A stretch of DNA of 36,086 bases from JAJRXG01 sp964640065 (GCA_964640065.1 CAZXIE010000023.1:1-36086), one strand, 5' to 3'. Shown: positions 25,371-32,552, counted from the stretch's first letter. The notes: a model not told the origin generated them from the letters alone. Made by a program: numbers and translations.

Positions 25371-26167
25371 TTATGTGTAAAGGCATTTTTCTCGATAGCT
25401 TGATCAAAGTTCATTTCTTCGTTCTCATAGATAGTCCTCAATACTACTCGTTCTTTTTTCTCATTAGAGATGTAGCTATATCTCTTGTTATGAAATCTAT
25501 GTCCTTCAACATCTTCAAATACTTCATATGTAGTTAGAGAATGACCATCACCATAGTCCAAGAAATTACCAGCTAAATCATATGTTTCCTCATCAAAGTA
25601 ATACACCCATCTATGCAGTCCTCCTGAAGTACCCGCTCCCTTTGCGTATTCCACATTGACAACGTGTACAGGCTTGTCTATAATGACGGTATCAATACCT
25701 TCATAACTCAGACTTACTCCTGGATCAGTTAGTTTGTAGGGCATGCCTATAACATAGTGTGAGCCATAAGATGAGTTCCAAGCTTCCTTCTTAGATTTAT
25801 CATCAGTTAGTTCCTGACCATTTTTATACTTTATTGCTTTCTCGCCATCATTGATAATTAGATATTCATCATCTCCGATGGTCCATTCCATTCTGGCTTT
25901 GAACATATCCTGTAGGCTATAAGTATGATGTTGTTTTATTCTTTTTTCCACTGTGCCTGTACTATCTAAATGAGTGATCTTTTTATAAAAGCTAAAATTT
26001 TCTTTTTTTGTCCAGCTATCCCATCCTCCAGCATATTCGATAGCCTTTCTAATTACCGACCCTGCTTCGTCATGAGGTAAGGCATCATAACTATCCACCG
26101 TATGACTCTCTTTTGTCTGACAACTCATGATTAACAACATCACCGCTCCTGCATATAATAACCTCAT
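25367..26167 (-). CDS. Lipoprotein of unknown function (DUF6503-like)
   Basis: A 266-residue protein with a lipoprotein signal (MRLLYAGAVMLLIMSC, C16). The rest is predicted to be mostly beta strand, with AGGWDSW, MPYKLTDPGV and long alternating segments, resembling the LolA-like DUF6503 type and sharing motifs with the membrane-anchored protein two genes downstream. I place the start at the ATG at 26167, 7 bp after the Rieske gene; an ATG at 26191 would overlap that gene. The stop is coupled to the protease start. Location inside the operon suggests a role at the exported face of the hydrogenase complex, but this is inference. Confidence 0.7.
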   Translation of the reverse strand: MRLLYAGAVMLLIMSCQTKESHTVDSYDALPHDEAGSVIRKAIEYAGGWDSWTKKENFSFYKKITHLDSTGTVEKRIKQHHTYSLQDMFKARMEWTIGDDEYLIINDGEKAIKYKNGQELTDDKSKKEAWNSSYGSHYVIGMPYKLTDPGVSLSYEGIDTVIIDKPVHVVNVEYAKGAGTSGGLHRWVYYFDEETYDLAGNFLDYGDGHSLTTYEVFEDVEGHRFHNKRYSYISNEKKERVVLRTIYENEEMNFDQAIEKNAFTHK

Positions 26168-26174
26168 CTCTTTC

Positions 26175-26825
26175 CTAATAGACGATTTCAACCTTTAGTA
26201 ATCCATCTTCTTCAATCTCCACTTGATACGTGTCAAGTTTCCTTTCTCCACTATTCACAGATTCACCTGTCTTTAAGTCGTATTTGCAACCGTGCCACGG
26301 GCAGATCAGAAAGTGATCCTGAATTGTCCCTTTATCTATAGGTAGAACTGAGCCATCACATTGATTTTGCACAGCAAATACTTCAGACCCTACACGCGAT
26401 ACTAAGAAGTTCACTCTTTCATAGTTCTTAGCATATAATTTTTGATTTTCTAACTCTTTATAGTTGCCCAACTCTAGCCAGTCTTTTTTCTTTTTAGGCG
26501 TCATCAAGACCACCTGATCCACAGGTACAAAACCCACGGTTCCTTCAGCTTCTGTAGGTGACTCCTCTATTGGTATATCATAAAGAGTACAAAGTTTTTG
26601 TACAGTCTTATCCTTCAATATCTCACCCTTGAGTTGCTGATTACTTTCAAGCGCATTCATGATCCTGAGGAGGGGTTCTCTGTGTATAGAGTCAAAATAT
26701 TGGAGCACATTATACAAGAGCACTTTATGATCTGTATCTTTTATTTGCTCAGCATCGCGCATGAGCTTGTCTAACATGTCTAATGCCTCATTGTATTCAT
26801 CGTTACTAAAGAGTGCTTTCTTCAT
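26175..26825 (-). CDS. Atypical Rieske-domain protein
   Basis: A 216-residue soluble protein with a helical N-terminal domain of unknown type (about 1-90) and a C-terminal Rieske fold (about 95-216). The usual ligand pairs are CxH and CxxH. Here the first is C156-D-G158, so the His is missing, while the second, C175-P-W-H178-G-C180, is intact and has an extra Cys. Similar Rieske relatives occur in other high-affinity hydrogenase operons (from memory), where an electron-carrying role to or from the enzyme has been suggested. The start at 26825 is chosen, 5 bp after the upstream gene. Confidence 0.82.
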   Translation of the reverse strand: MKKALFSNDEYNEALDMLDKLMRDAEQIKDTDHKVLLYNVLQYFDSIHREPLLRIMNALESNQQLKGEILKDKTVQKLCTLYDIPIEESPTEAEGTVGFVPVDQVVLMTPKKKKDWLELGNYKELENQKLYAKNYERVNFLVSRVGSEVFAVQNQCDGSVLPIDKGTIQDHFLICPWHGCKYDLKTGESVNSGERKLDTYQVEIEEDGLLKVEIVY

Positions 26826-26830
26826 GCTGA

Positions 26831-27226
26831 TCAGTGTGCTGTAGCACAATTGTGTACGCAGTTTTCAAGTTTTTGACCATCGGGACCATAACAAAATTCA
26901 CAGTCTGGACCACATTCTCCATGTCCTGCCTTTTGATATCCTTGAAAGGCATCTGCAAATCGTCTTCCTGCTTCCTTTTTCATTTCTGAAACCAACTGAA
27001 TCTTAGAACTATTATCTATGTCATCAGAGCTTGCTAACAGCACACCCTCTTTCACGAGCTTATTTATGTGATAGTGAAGATTAGCTTCGTGAGTATTGAG
27101 CAGAGATAATACTTGACCTACCGGCACCTCACTTCCAAATCCTTCACCATTCATCCAATATAAGATTTGAAGAATCTCATCTTTCCAAAACAATGCTCTC
27201 AATGAAGACTTTTCTATTTCTTTCAT
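26831..27226 (-). CDS. Winged-helix protein with Cys-rich C-terminus
   Basis: A 131-residue protein. The N-terminal region (about 10-85) contains a winged helix-turn-helix (PVGQVLSLLNTHEANLHYHINKLVKEGVL). The C-terminal 30 residues carry H102, C105, C109, C112, C123, H125 and C127 (ECGPDCEFC ... NCVHNC), a likely metal or Fe-S site. It could be a metal- or redox-sensing regulator of the operon, or a maturation factor that only resembles a DNA-binding protein. It starts 10 bp after the protease-like gene and ends 5 bp before the Rieske gene. Confidence 0.72.
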   Translation of the reverse strand: MKEIEKSSLRALFWKDEILQILYWMNGEGFGSEVPVGQVLSLLNTHEANLHYHINKLVKEGVLLASSDDIDNSSKIQLVSEMKKEAGRRFADAFQGYQKAGHGECGPDCEFCYGPDGQKLENCVHNCATAH

Positions 27227-27236
27227 TGATATGATT

Positions 27237-27809
27237 TTAGTCTATGACCATTTCGTCTTTAAAGATCGTATCACCTTGAAGATAACCAATATTCATTTCT
27301 TTTTCTGGACCTGATATAGCTAGTTTTTTTATCGTAGAGATCGTGTCCGGTATACATGCCTCCATGGCTTCGGTCCATTTCTCACCTGCCACCTCAGGAC
27401 CAGGTTCTACATCTACGAGATATACTTCATCTTTCCATACTTTGAAATATTCGCCGATAACTAGTAAGTTTTCTACTGAGATAACTCCAGTAGCTGCGTC
27501 GCCGACACAGGCCTGGATCTGCTCTTCATCCGGAAGTTTACCCAGCCATTGCCACACATCTATATGACCGATGTCTCTATCTTTTCGCTCTATGGAGCAC
27601 AGAATGATGACTTTTTCAAATGAAGGAGACTCAGCTTCAAACATTTGCACGACGGCGACAGGGCCCCAGTTTAATTCATCTACTGACACATGATCTGGCC
27701 AGGACATTTCTTGGAGATGCGGATACAACATAGGGGGCATCGAATGATTGCCCAGTATATGGTAGCCCACAGTACCGATCAATGTTTTTTTATTCGATGC
27801 CACAAGCAC
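27237..27809 (-). CDS. Degenerate maturation-protease-like protein
   Basis: A 190-residue protein whose N-terminal GTVGYHILGNHSMPPMLY and following strands resemble the HybD fold, but the GNE-type Glu is His (GNH). The usual Asp is also absent from the ILCSIERKDRD segment. It is therefore unlikely to be a working peptidase; a chaperone for the large subunit is a plausible role (inference). It lies immediately after the large-subunit gene, and the reading frame starts inside it. The start is GTG at 27809 or 27803, with no ATG available, so the exact start is uncertain. Confidence 0.6.
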   Translation of the reverse strand: MLVASNKKTLIGTVGYHILGNHSMPPMLYPHLQEMSWPDHVSVDELNWGPVAVVQMFEAESPSFEKVIILCSIERKDRDIGHIDVWQWLGKLPDEEQIQACVGDAATGVISVENLLVIGEYFKVWKDEVYLVDVEPGPEVAGEKWTEAMEACIPDTISTIKKLAISGPEKEMNIGYLQGDTIFKDEMVID

Positions 27810-29664
27810 AAGTGGTTACTTCACGAGTTACTACGTGATCCGAATCCTTAGCCATGATGTGCGTTGTACATGGCATACATGGATCAAAGCTTCTTATTGC
27901 TCTGAGTATATCAATGCCTTTATAATCTTCAGGCTTGTTATACTTTTCGATGATCGGCGTATTCAGCACCGCTTCTTCATATGGGCCGGGAGCTCCCCAA
28001 GGAGCTCTTGGTGCTGCATTAAGTGTTGAAGGAGTGATGATCTGATAGTTTTGGATCAGACCATTTTCTACGACCAGGTGATGTGTCAAAAATCCACGTC
28101 CTGCGCCCCATGCCCCAAATCCTTTGTGTGTACCCTTTTTTGGTATTTCGTAAGGCGTGCTCACTGCTGTCTCTCCATTTCTGATGAGTTGCTGTGCTAG
28201 TTGCCAGTTTTCTAATGCTACCATAGCTGAGTATGGGATGCAGTAGGCTCTTGCTCTATTTCTTTCAAAGGCATTCCAGTGAGTCGGTATTTTCCATTCT
28301 AGGTCAGCTGCCGGTAGATTGTACTTCGGCACATGTATTTTCATACTATGTCCAGTATTCTCGAGATACTGACTAGCTGGTGCCTTCTGTGCCTTAGCTG
28401 TGAGATACATCCTAGAGTAGGCGCCTGCTTCCATCGGCATACGATCCCATGTAGGACAGGTGTCCCAGCTATACCTGTCTCTCCAACTCTGCTTGCCAGG
28501 TTTTGGTATGGTATCCTTATTCCAAGGATGGTTAGGACTTAAGGGCAGTCCCTTAGAGTCAGTTTTATACTTATGATCATCCCATTTTTCATAATAGGAG
28601 TGTTCTACAAACTCCTCTAATCCTGCATTGAGCTCACTGAGGTTAGTAGTTACTACTTCACCATCTACTAAGATGCCTGGTGTGGACCATCTGTCATTGC
28701 CCCACTTATCACAGTTTTCAAAAGTACCATCATAGGAATCAGGGCGATCCCACACACCAGTATCAGCCATAGTAGCCGGTCGAACACCGCATTGCTGGTA
28801 TCTCTCATCTTGCTCATAGAAAAAGTCAAATACATCATCCCATATACCAGTAGTCTTCTGTCCATAGTCGAAAAACTTAATCAATCTGGTGTACACTTCG
28901 TTAAGCGTAGTCATAGTTACCGTTACCGAAATACCACCTGGCACTACCGACTGTGGATGCGGATATTTACCTCCGATTTGTACATATGCTTCTCTGGCAA
29001 CCCTCGTCATAGAAAGAGCTTCCAGGTATAACTTTCCTTTCAAAGGATTCAAGTCCTTCATGATATCGAGGATAGTATCGTATCCATGGACTGCTTTGTT
29101 CTTACACTTGGCTGCTGCCGCTTTGGAGATTAATTCAGGATTAGTTGCTGCAACCAACTCTTCTGAATAATCCGGACCTGCCAACAAGAATAAATGCAAT
29201 GGATGATCATATAGGTACTCTATAGCTAAGAGTATATTACGCATGACTATACCAAGGGGTGGCGGCTTGATGCCAAGAGCCATCTCTATCGCTAATGCAG
29301 ATGTGGTAGCGTGAACTCCACCGCATACACCACAAGCCCTACTACTTATATATGCAGCATCGCGAGGATCACGACCTTTTAATATGATCTCATATCCTCT
29401 AAAGAGCGTGGCCATCGAATTAGTAGAAAGCACTTTACCTTCTTTCAAGTCCACAACACTATGAAAGGCAAGTGCGCCTGCTACTCGTGTAACCGGATCG
29501 TAGTCGACGCTTCTGATAAAGCCATTTTTCTCCATGAGACTCTTCAGCTTATCCTGCTCTTTACCAAGGTCTACCACCTTGTATTCATATGGATTAGCGA
29601 TATCCTCTTTCAAATAAGCATTCCCCTGCTCGTCAAATGCTATCGGTAAATTTTTAAAACACAT
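27790..29664 (-). CDS. [NiFe]-hydrogenase large subunit
   Basis: A 624-residue catalytic subunit carrying the NiFe(CN)2CO site that splits H2. L1 ligands are C111, C114 and H118 (RACGVCGGVH); L2 ligands are C596 and C599, with H602 the expected processing point (DPCMPCTTH). The 22-residue tail after H602 should be removed by the maturation protease and contains an unusual C619-A-C621. It starts 46 bp after the fifth small membrane-protein gene, so five genes separate it from the small subunit. The arrangement and small-subunit features suggest the 1h/1l neighbourhood of group 1; I recall, unchecked, that group 1l in Bacteroidota has such intervening genes. Confidence 0.96.
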   Translation of the reverse strand: MCFKNLPIAFDEQGNAYLKEDIANPYEYKVVDLGKEQDKLKSLMEKNGFIRSVDYDPVTRVAGALAFHSVVDLKEGKVLSTNSMATLFRGYEIILKGRDPRDAAYISSRACGVCGGVHATTSALAIEMALGIKPPPLGIVMRNILLAIEYLYDHPLHLFLLAGPDYSEELVAATNPELISKAAAAKCKNKAVHGYDTILDIMKDLNPLKGKLYLEALSMTRVAREAYVQIGGKYPHPQSVVPGGISVTVTMTTLNEVYTRLIKFFDYGQKTTGIWDDVFDFFYEQDERYQQCGVRPATMADTGVWDRPDSYDGTFENCDKWGNDRWSTPGILVDGEVVTTNLSELNAGLEEFVEHSYYEKWDDHKYKTDSKGLPLSPNHPWNKDTIPKPGKQSWRDRYSWDTCPTWDRMPMEAGAYSRMYLTAKAQKAPASQYLENTGHSMKIHVPKYNLPAADLEWKIPTHWNAFERNRARAYCIPYSAMVALENWQLAQQLIRNGETAVSTPYEIPKKGTHKGFGAWGAGRGFLTHHLVVENGLIQNYQIITPSTLNAAPRAPWGAPGPYEEAVLNTPIIEKYNKPEDYKGIDILRAIRSFDPCMPCTTHIMAKDSDHVVTREVTTCACGIE

Positions 29665-29710
29665 ATGCTTTTATTCTTCGAAAGTTATATTCAATCTATA
29701 TCGAAAGGCG

Positions 29711-29986
29711 TCATACTAATTTGAAGACTTTCGCTATGCCTACTAAATGCCCGTCCACTGAAGTCAAGCCCCCAAGAAGCTGAGATAATGCTCCGTTGAT
29801 CGTGCCAAGTTTGTCTGGTAGTGGCGCAGTGTCATCTACTATTTTTTGCAAACCTCCCGCTAGTTTTTCGAGATGAGTTCCTGCTCTTCTGAGTGCTACT
29901 ATGATGAGTACTAGATATATTACTAAGACTAAGACGACAAGTCCTACGATCACCAATGTTGCTATATATAATGTTGAGGCTGTCAT
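29711..29986 (-). CDS. Small single-pass membrane protein 5 of the hydrogenase cassette
   Basis: A 91-residue protein with one N-terminal hydrophobic segment (about residues 5-32), a short basic stretch (ALRRAGTHLEK) and an amphipathic C-terminal helix region (LAGGLQKIVDD ... LSQLLGGLTSVDGHLVGIAKVF). It has the same build as the four genes upstream of it in the operon. The basic residues after the helix suggest that the C-terminal part faces the cytoplasm. I recognise no family. It starts 5 bp after protein 4. Confidence 0.8.
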   Translation of the reverse strand: MTASTLYIATLVIVGLVVLVLVIYLVLIIVALRRAGTHLEKLAGGLQKIVDDTAPLPDKLGTINGALSQLLGGLTSVDGHLVGIAKVFKLV

Positions 29987-29991
29987 AATTC

Positions 29992-30285
29992 TTAATTCAG
30001 TTTTGCCGCTCTATCTGAGACAGCACCTTTAATGATATCCACATTTTTGTTGATTTCTCCTGCTACACCAAGCATGCCAGAAGCGACACTTATAGTGTCA
30101 TCGAGGGCAGTTATATGGTCTGTGTTTCCAGCTATGCCAAGTCCTGCTTCTAACATTTCTTTAAAGTAGCGTTCGATGCTTCTACTAGCTTTCCACGTTC
30201 GATGTAATAGACTTACGATAAGCGGCAGTAACAATACTGTGACTACCAGAAGGATCGTCCATAAAATCAGAATTACACTTGACAT
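29992..30285 (-). CDS. Small single-pass membrane protein 4 of the hydrogenase cassette
   Basis: A 97-residue protein with a membrane helix at about 4-27 (rich in Leu, Val and Ile), then HRTWKASRSIERYFKEML and an amphipathic region with repeated aliphatic and small residues (ISVASGMLGVAGEINKNVDIIKGAV). It has no Cys. The spacing to its neighbours is 4-5 bp. The family is unknown; it is probably a helical subunit of a hydrogenase membrane module. Confidence 0.8.
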   Translation of the reverse strand: MSSVILILWTILLVVTVLLLPLIVSLLHRTWKASRSIERYFKEMLEAGLGIAGNTDHITALDDTISVASGMLGVAGEINKNVDIIKGAVSDRAAKLN

Positions 30286-30289
30286 ACGA

Positions 30290-30580
30290 CTATACTTTTT
30301 GTGCTACGACTGCTTCGATAGCACCTTCCAAATTTTTGTTCACGACTACTAGTCCATCAGAAGTCTTACTAAGAGCTTCATTAAGCTTGGTTACTTCTGT
30401 TGGTATATGCCCTGTCTCTGTCTCTATCGCTCTCAAGCCTAATCTGAGCTTTGCGAGATAGCTATCACCCTTTCCACCGATACTATTCAGTAGCGCTATG
30501 ATCCTCGTTAAGTATCGTACAAGGACGATGACAAGTAGTACAACAGCTAGAATAGTGCAGAGCATTAATATGACATCCAT
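30290..30580 (-). CDS. Small single-pass membrane protein 3 of the hydrogenase cassette
   Basis: A 96-residue protein with a membrane helix at about 3-24 and a polar helical tail. The tail (KLRLGLRAIETETGHIPTEVTKLNEALSKTSDGLVVVNKNLEGAIEAVV) has heptad-like spacing of aliphatic residues, so coiled-coil or bundle packing with the sister proteins is plausible. It starts 5 bp after protein 2 and ends 4 bp before protein 4. No known domain was recognised. Confidence 0.8.
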   Translation of the reverse strand: MDVILMLCTILAVVLLVIVLVRYLTRIIALLNSIGGKGDSYLAKLRLGLRAIETETGHIPTEVTKLNEALSKTSDGLVVVNKNLEGAIEAVVAQKV

Positions 30581-30585
30581 AGTTC

Positions 30586-30900
30586 TTATTGATGATGTTG
30601 TAGTACACAGTTAGGACATCCTGGACATCCCTCCGCATGATCTTTGATGGCTGCAGATCCGCCTATGATGTTCACCGCAGAATTGTAAATTTTACCAACC
30701 ACTTTATTAGTCACAGAAAGGAAGAGCGGTATCTGGATGGTATTATTAGCAGTAAGTTTTCCTTGTGTCCAGATATGTCCAGCGGCAGTATCTATTTTCT
30801 TTGCAGTGGACTTAATCTGATGTAATAAGAAGGCAACTACTCCTATCACCACCAGCCCTATCACTAATGAGACGATCCATAAGATGAGATATGTTTCCAT
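30586..30900 (-). CDS. Small membrane protein 2 of the hydrogenase cassette, with Cys-rich tail
   Basis: A 104-residue protein with a membrane helix at about 4-28 and a C-terminal tail ending in C92-P-G-C95-P-N-C98-VLQHHQ. The CxxCxxC plus two His could bind a metal or an Fe-S cluster; this makes it stand out from the other four cassette proteins. An electron-relay or nickel-handling role at the membrane is possible, but speculative. It follows protein 1 after 20 bp. Confidence 0.82.
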   Translation of the reverse strand: METYLILWIVSLVIGLVVIGVVAFLLHQIKSTAKKIDTAAGHIWTQGKLTANNTIQIPLFLSVTNKVVGKIYNSAVNIIGGSAAIKDHAEGCPGCPNCVLQHHQ

Positions 30901-30920
30901 GTCCTTTACTTTCTATTTTT

Positions 30921-31202
30921 TTAATTAGAAGCAAGTGCTTCTGCTACTAAACCTGCATGAGCATCTATGGCCTCTGCACCTTCTAATATGTTGGTAGCTA
31001 CTTCATTAGTTGTCTGAAGCCCCCATATGCTGTTCGTATTTTCTTTTATCTGCTCTACTAAACCGAGAGCCGCAGTGGCAAGTCGAAGTATTCTTCTAGC
31101 TGCGAACCAGACTAATATGAGCAGCGCTGCTGCTGCTATTATGAGTACTACGGCTATAGCTAGTCCGACATAAAAATTTCCATAAAGTGTTGCATCATCC
31201 AT
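30921..31202 (-). CDS. Small single-pass membrane protein 1 of the hydrogenase cassette
   Basis: A 93-residue protein; membrane helix at about 10-35, then ARRILRLATAALGLVEQIKENTNSIWGL and an Ala-rich helical end (ILEGAEAIDAHAGLVAEALA). It starts 7 bp after the small-subunit gene, so the two are tightly linked. No family is recognised. The helical, anchored plan recalls the idea of a membrane stalk around the enzyme, as known for HucM of the mycobacterial Huc hydrogenase, though no sequence match to HucM is claimed. Confidence 0.8.
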   Translation of the reverse strand: MDDATLYGNFYVGLAIAVVLIIAAAALLILVWFAARRILRLATAALGLVEQIKENTNSIWGLQTTNEVATNILEGAEAIDAHAGLVAEALASN

Positions 31203-31209
31203 GCCTCAA

Positions 31210-32358
31210 CTATTTTGATCCCGGCTTTGGGCTATTGCTAAATTGTAACTTCTCGTATGCGAAGTGTGCTATCTTTTTCAGTGGACCTGGTTCTTCCACA
31301 TGGCCCCAGCCAGAAGGAACATGTCCATCTTTATTCCATTTGGCAGTACGATTTTGATAAGTCATAGTCATCTCACGGAGATTACTGATGAGCGATCCCG
31401 TAACTCTTGAAAGGGTAGAAGAAACAATAGTACCTGGTGGAGTAGAGTAGAATGGTGCAAAGCTATCAGGGAACCCTGGCATCGTACAACCTATGCAGGG
31501 TGCACCGATATTCATACAGCCTCCTTGACCGTTGAGTGCTCCTCTTTTATTGATGTTACACTGGACTACTGGTCCCCAGCAACCTACTTCTACTAGACAC
31601 TCTTTATCTCCATATTCTTCTGCAAACTTGCCTTCTTCATAAAACCCAGCCCGCGTACATCCTCGATGCACTGTCTCACCAAATAACCAAGATGGCCGCC
31701 CTAACTCATCAAACTCCGGGAGTGGTCCTAAACCATGAAGAAAGAGCAACACAGCGGCTATCGTCTCTGTGATATTATCTCCTTGTGGGGCGCAACCTGG
31801 AAGATTCACAACAGGCAGCCCTAAGACGCTCCTATAATCTTGCCCTAAGAAGTCCATGACTCCGACAGCGTCGGTGGGATTTCCAGCAGCTGCTGGTACA
31901 CCACCCCAAGTAGCACATGTACCTACAGCAATAATCGCAGCAGCATGATTGGACATACGCGAAACCCAACTGGAGGATGGTATCGGTTGTGGGTCTCCAT
32001 TTTCATCTTCATCTGCTCCGAGTCCTGACCAATATCCTCCTGATGAAGCAGCGATCCGTTCATCCATTATAGACCCTTCACAGATGACTACGAAAGGCGC
32101 TCCAAGCTCTCCTCTGGCGGCTAACCTAAACGGGTGTATGAATTCTTCACCTGCATTGACAGCAAGGACCGGGTGATGCAAGACTACCTTAGGCATGCCT
32201 GGTAAAACACCACGAAGCAAGTCCTCTACAGAAGGGGAACTTGCCCCTACCGCTGCTATAGAACATCCGTCGCAGCTTCCTCCTGCTATCCAAAATGCAT
32301 GAACCTCATCTATGTGATTTGCGGCTATGGGAGCCACTGTACCGTTCACTGCTATCAT
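31210..32358 (-). CDS. [NiFe]-hydrogenase small subunit
   Basis: A 382-residue electron-transfer subunit. Proximal cluster Cys: C29, C32 (GGSCDGCS), C148 (GTCATWGG), C189 (PGCAPQGD). Distal-type ligands: H231, C234, C254, C260. Medial region: C267, C281, C288 and C291 (GGCMNIGAPCIGC); C281 is at or near the place where standard enzymes have Pro, so a fourth [4Fe-4S]-type ligand is likely. No Tat signal or C-terminal membrane anchor is present, so it should face the cytoplasm. This pattern matches the high-affinity, oxygen-insensitive group 1h-like enzymes. It is the first gene of the 15-gene operon. Confidence 0.95.
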   Translation of the reverse strand: MIAVNGTVAPIAANHIDEVHAFWIAGGSCDGCSIAAVGASSPSVEDLLRGVLPGMPKVVLHHPVLAVNAGEEFIHPFRLAARGELGAPFVVICEGSIMDERIAASSGGYWSGLGADEDENGDPQPIPSSSWVSRMSNHAAAIIAVGTCATWGGVPAAAGNPTDAVGVMDFLGQDYRSVLGLPVVNLPGCAPQGDNITETIAAVLLFLHGLGPLPEFDELGRPSWLFGETVHRGCTRAGFYEEGKFAEEYGDKECLVEVGCWGPVVQCNINKRGALNGQGGCMNIGAPCIGCTMPGFPDSFAPFYSTPPGTIVSSTLSRVTGSLISNLREMTMTYQNRTAKWNKDGHVPSGWGHVEEPGPLKKIAHFAYEKLQFSNSPKPGSK

Positions 32359-32386
32359 AATTAAATTGCGGCTTTAATGCCCTCTG

Positions 32387-32421
32387 CGAAATTATGGAAA
32401 GATTGCTGGACTGAAGACAAA
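32387..32421 (-). promoter_or_regulatory. Candidate promoter of the hydrogenase structural operon
   Basis: On the minus strand, TAATTTCG (32394-32387) matches TAnnTTTG with one change, and TTTG (32421-32418) lies 23 bp upstream, slightly longer than the usual spacing. The predicted start near 32380 gives a leader of about 22 nt before the small-subunit ATG at 32358. Confidence 0.4.
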
Positions 32422-32446
32422 TGATTCAACTGAAAAAAGCAGAATC

Positions 32447-32462
32447 TAGAAAATGTTTTCTA
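32447..32462. promoter_or_regulatory. Palindromic operator candidate 1
   Basis: TAGAAAATGTTTTCTA has perfect 7-bp arms and a 2-bp centre. It shares the plan TAGAAA-N4-TTTCTA with the element 71 bp away and lies upstream of the candidate hydrogenase promoter. It suits a TetR-type dimer. Confidence 0.6.
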
Positions 32463-32516
32463 AAAAATTGTGCGATTAAGGTTGTGGTGGACGATTTGCG
32501 ATTGCTTTCTTTGTTT

Positions 32517-32534
32517 TTAGAAAGACCTTTCTAA
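32517..32534. promoter_or_regulatory. Palindromic operator candidate 2
   Basis: TTAGAAAGACCTTTCTAA has perfect 8-bp arms with a 2-bp centre. It shares TAGAAA-N4-TTTCTA with operator candidate 1 and ends 18 bp before the TonB-dependent receptor ATG, where a repressor would block the receptor promoter. Confidence 0.6.
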
Positions 32535-32552
32535 TTATTAGATAACGTTGAT

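Noticed and set aside
28889..29170. Plus-strand frame inside the large-subunit gene
   Set aside because: It is antisense to the conserved hydrogenase large subunit and has no features of its own.
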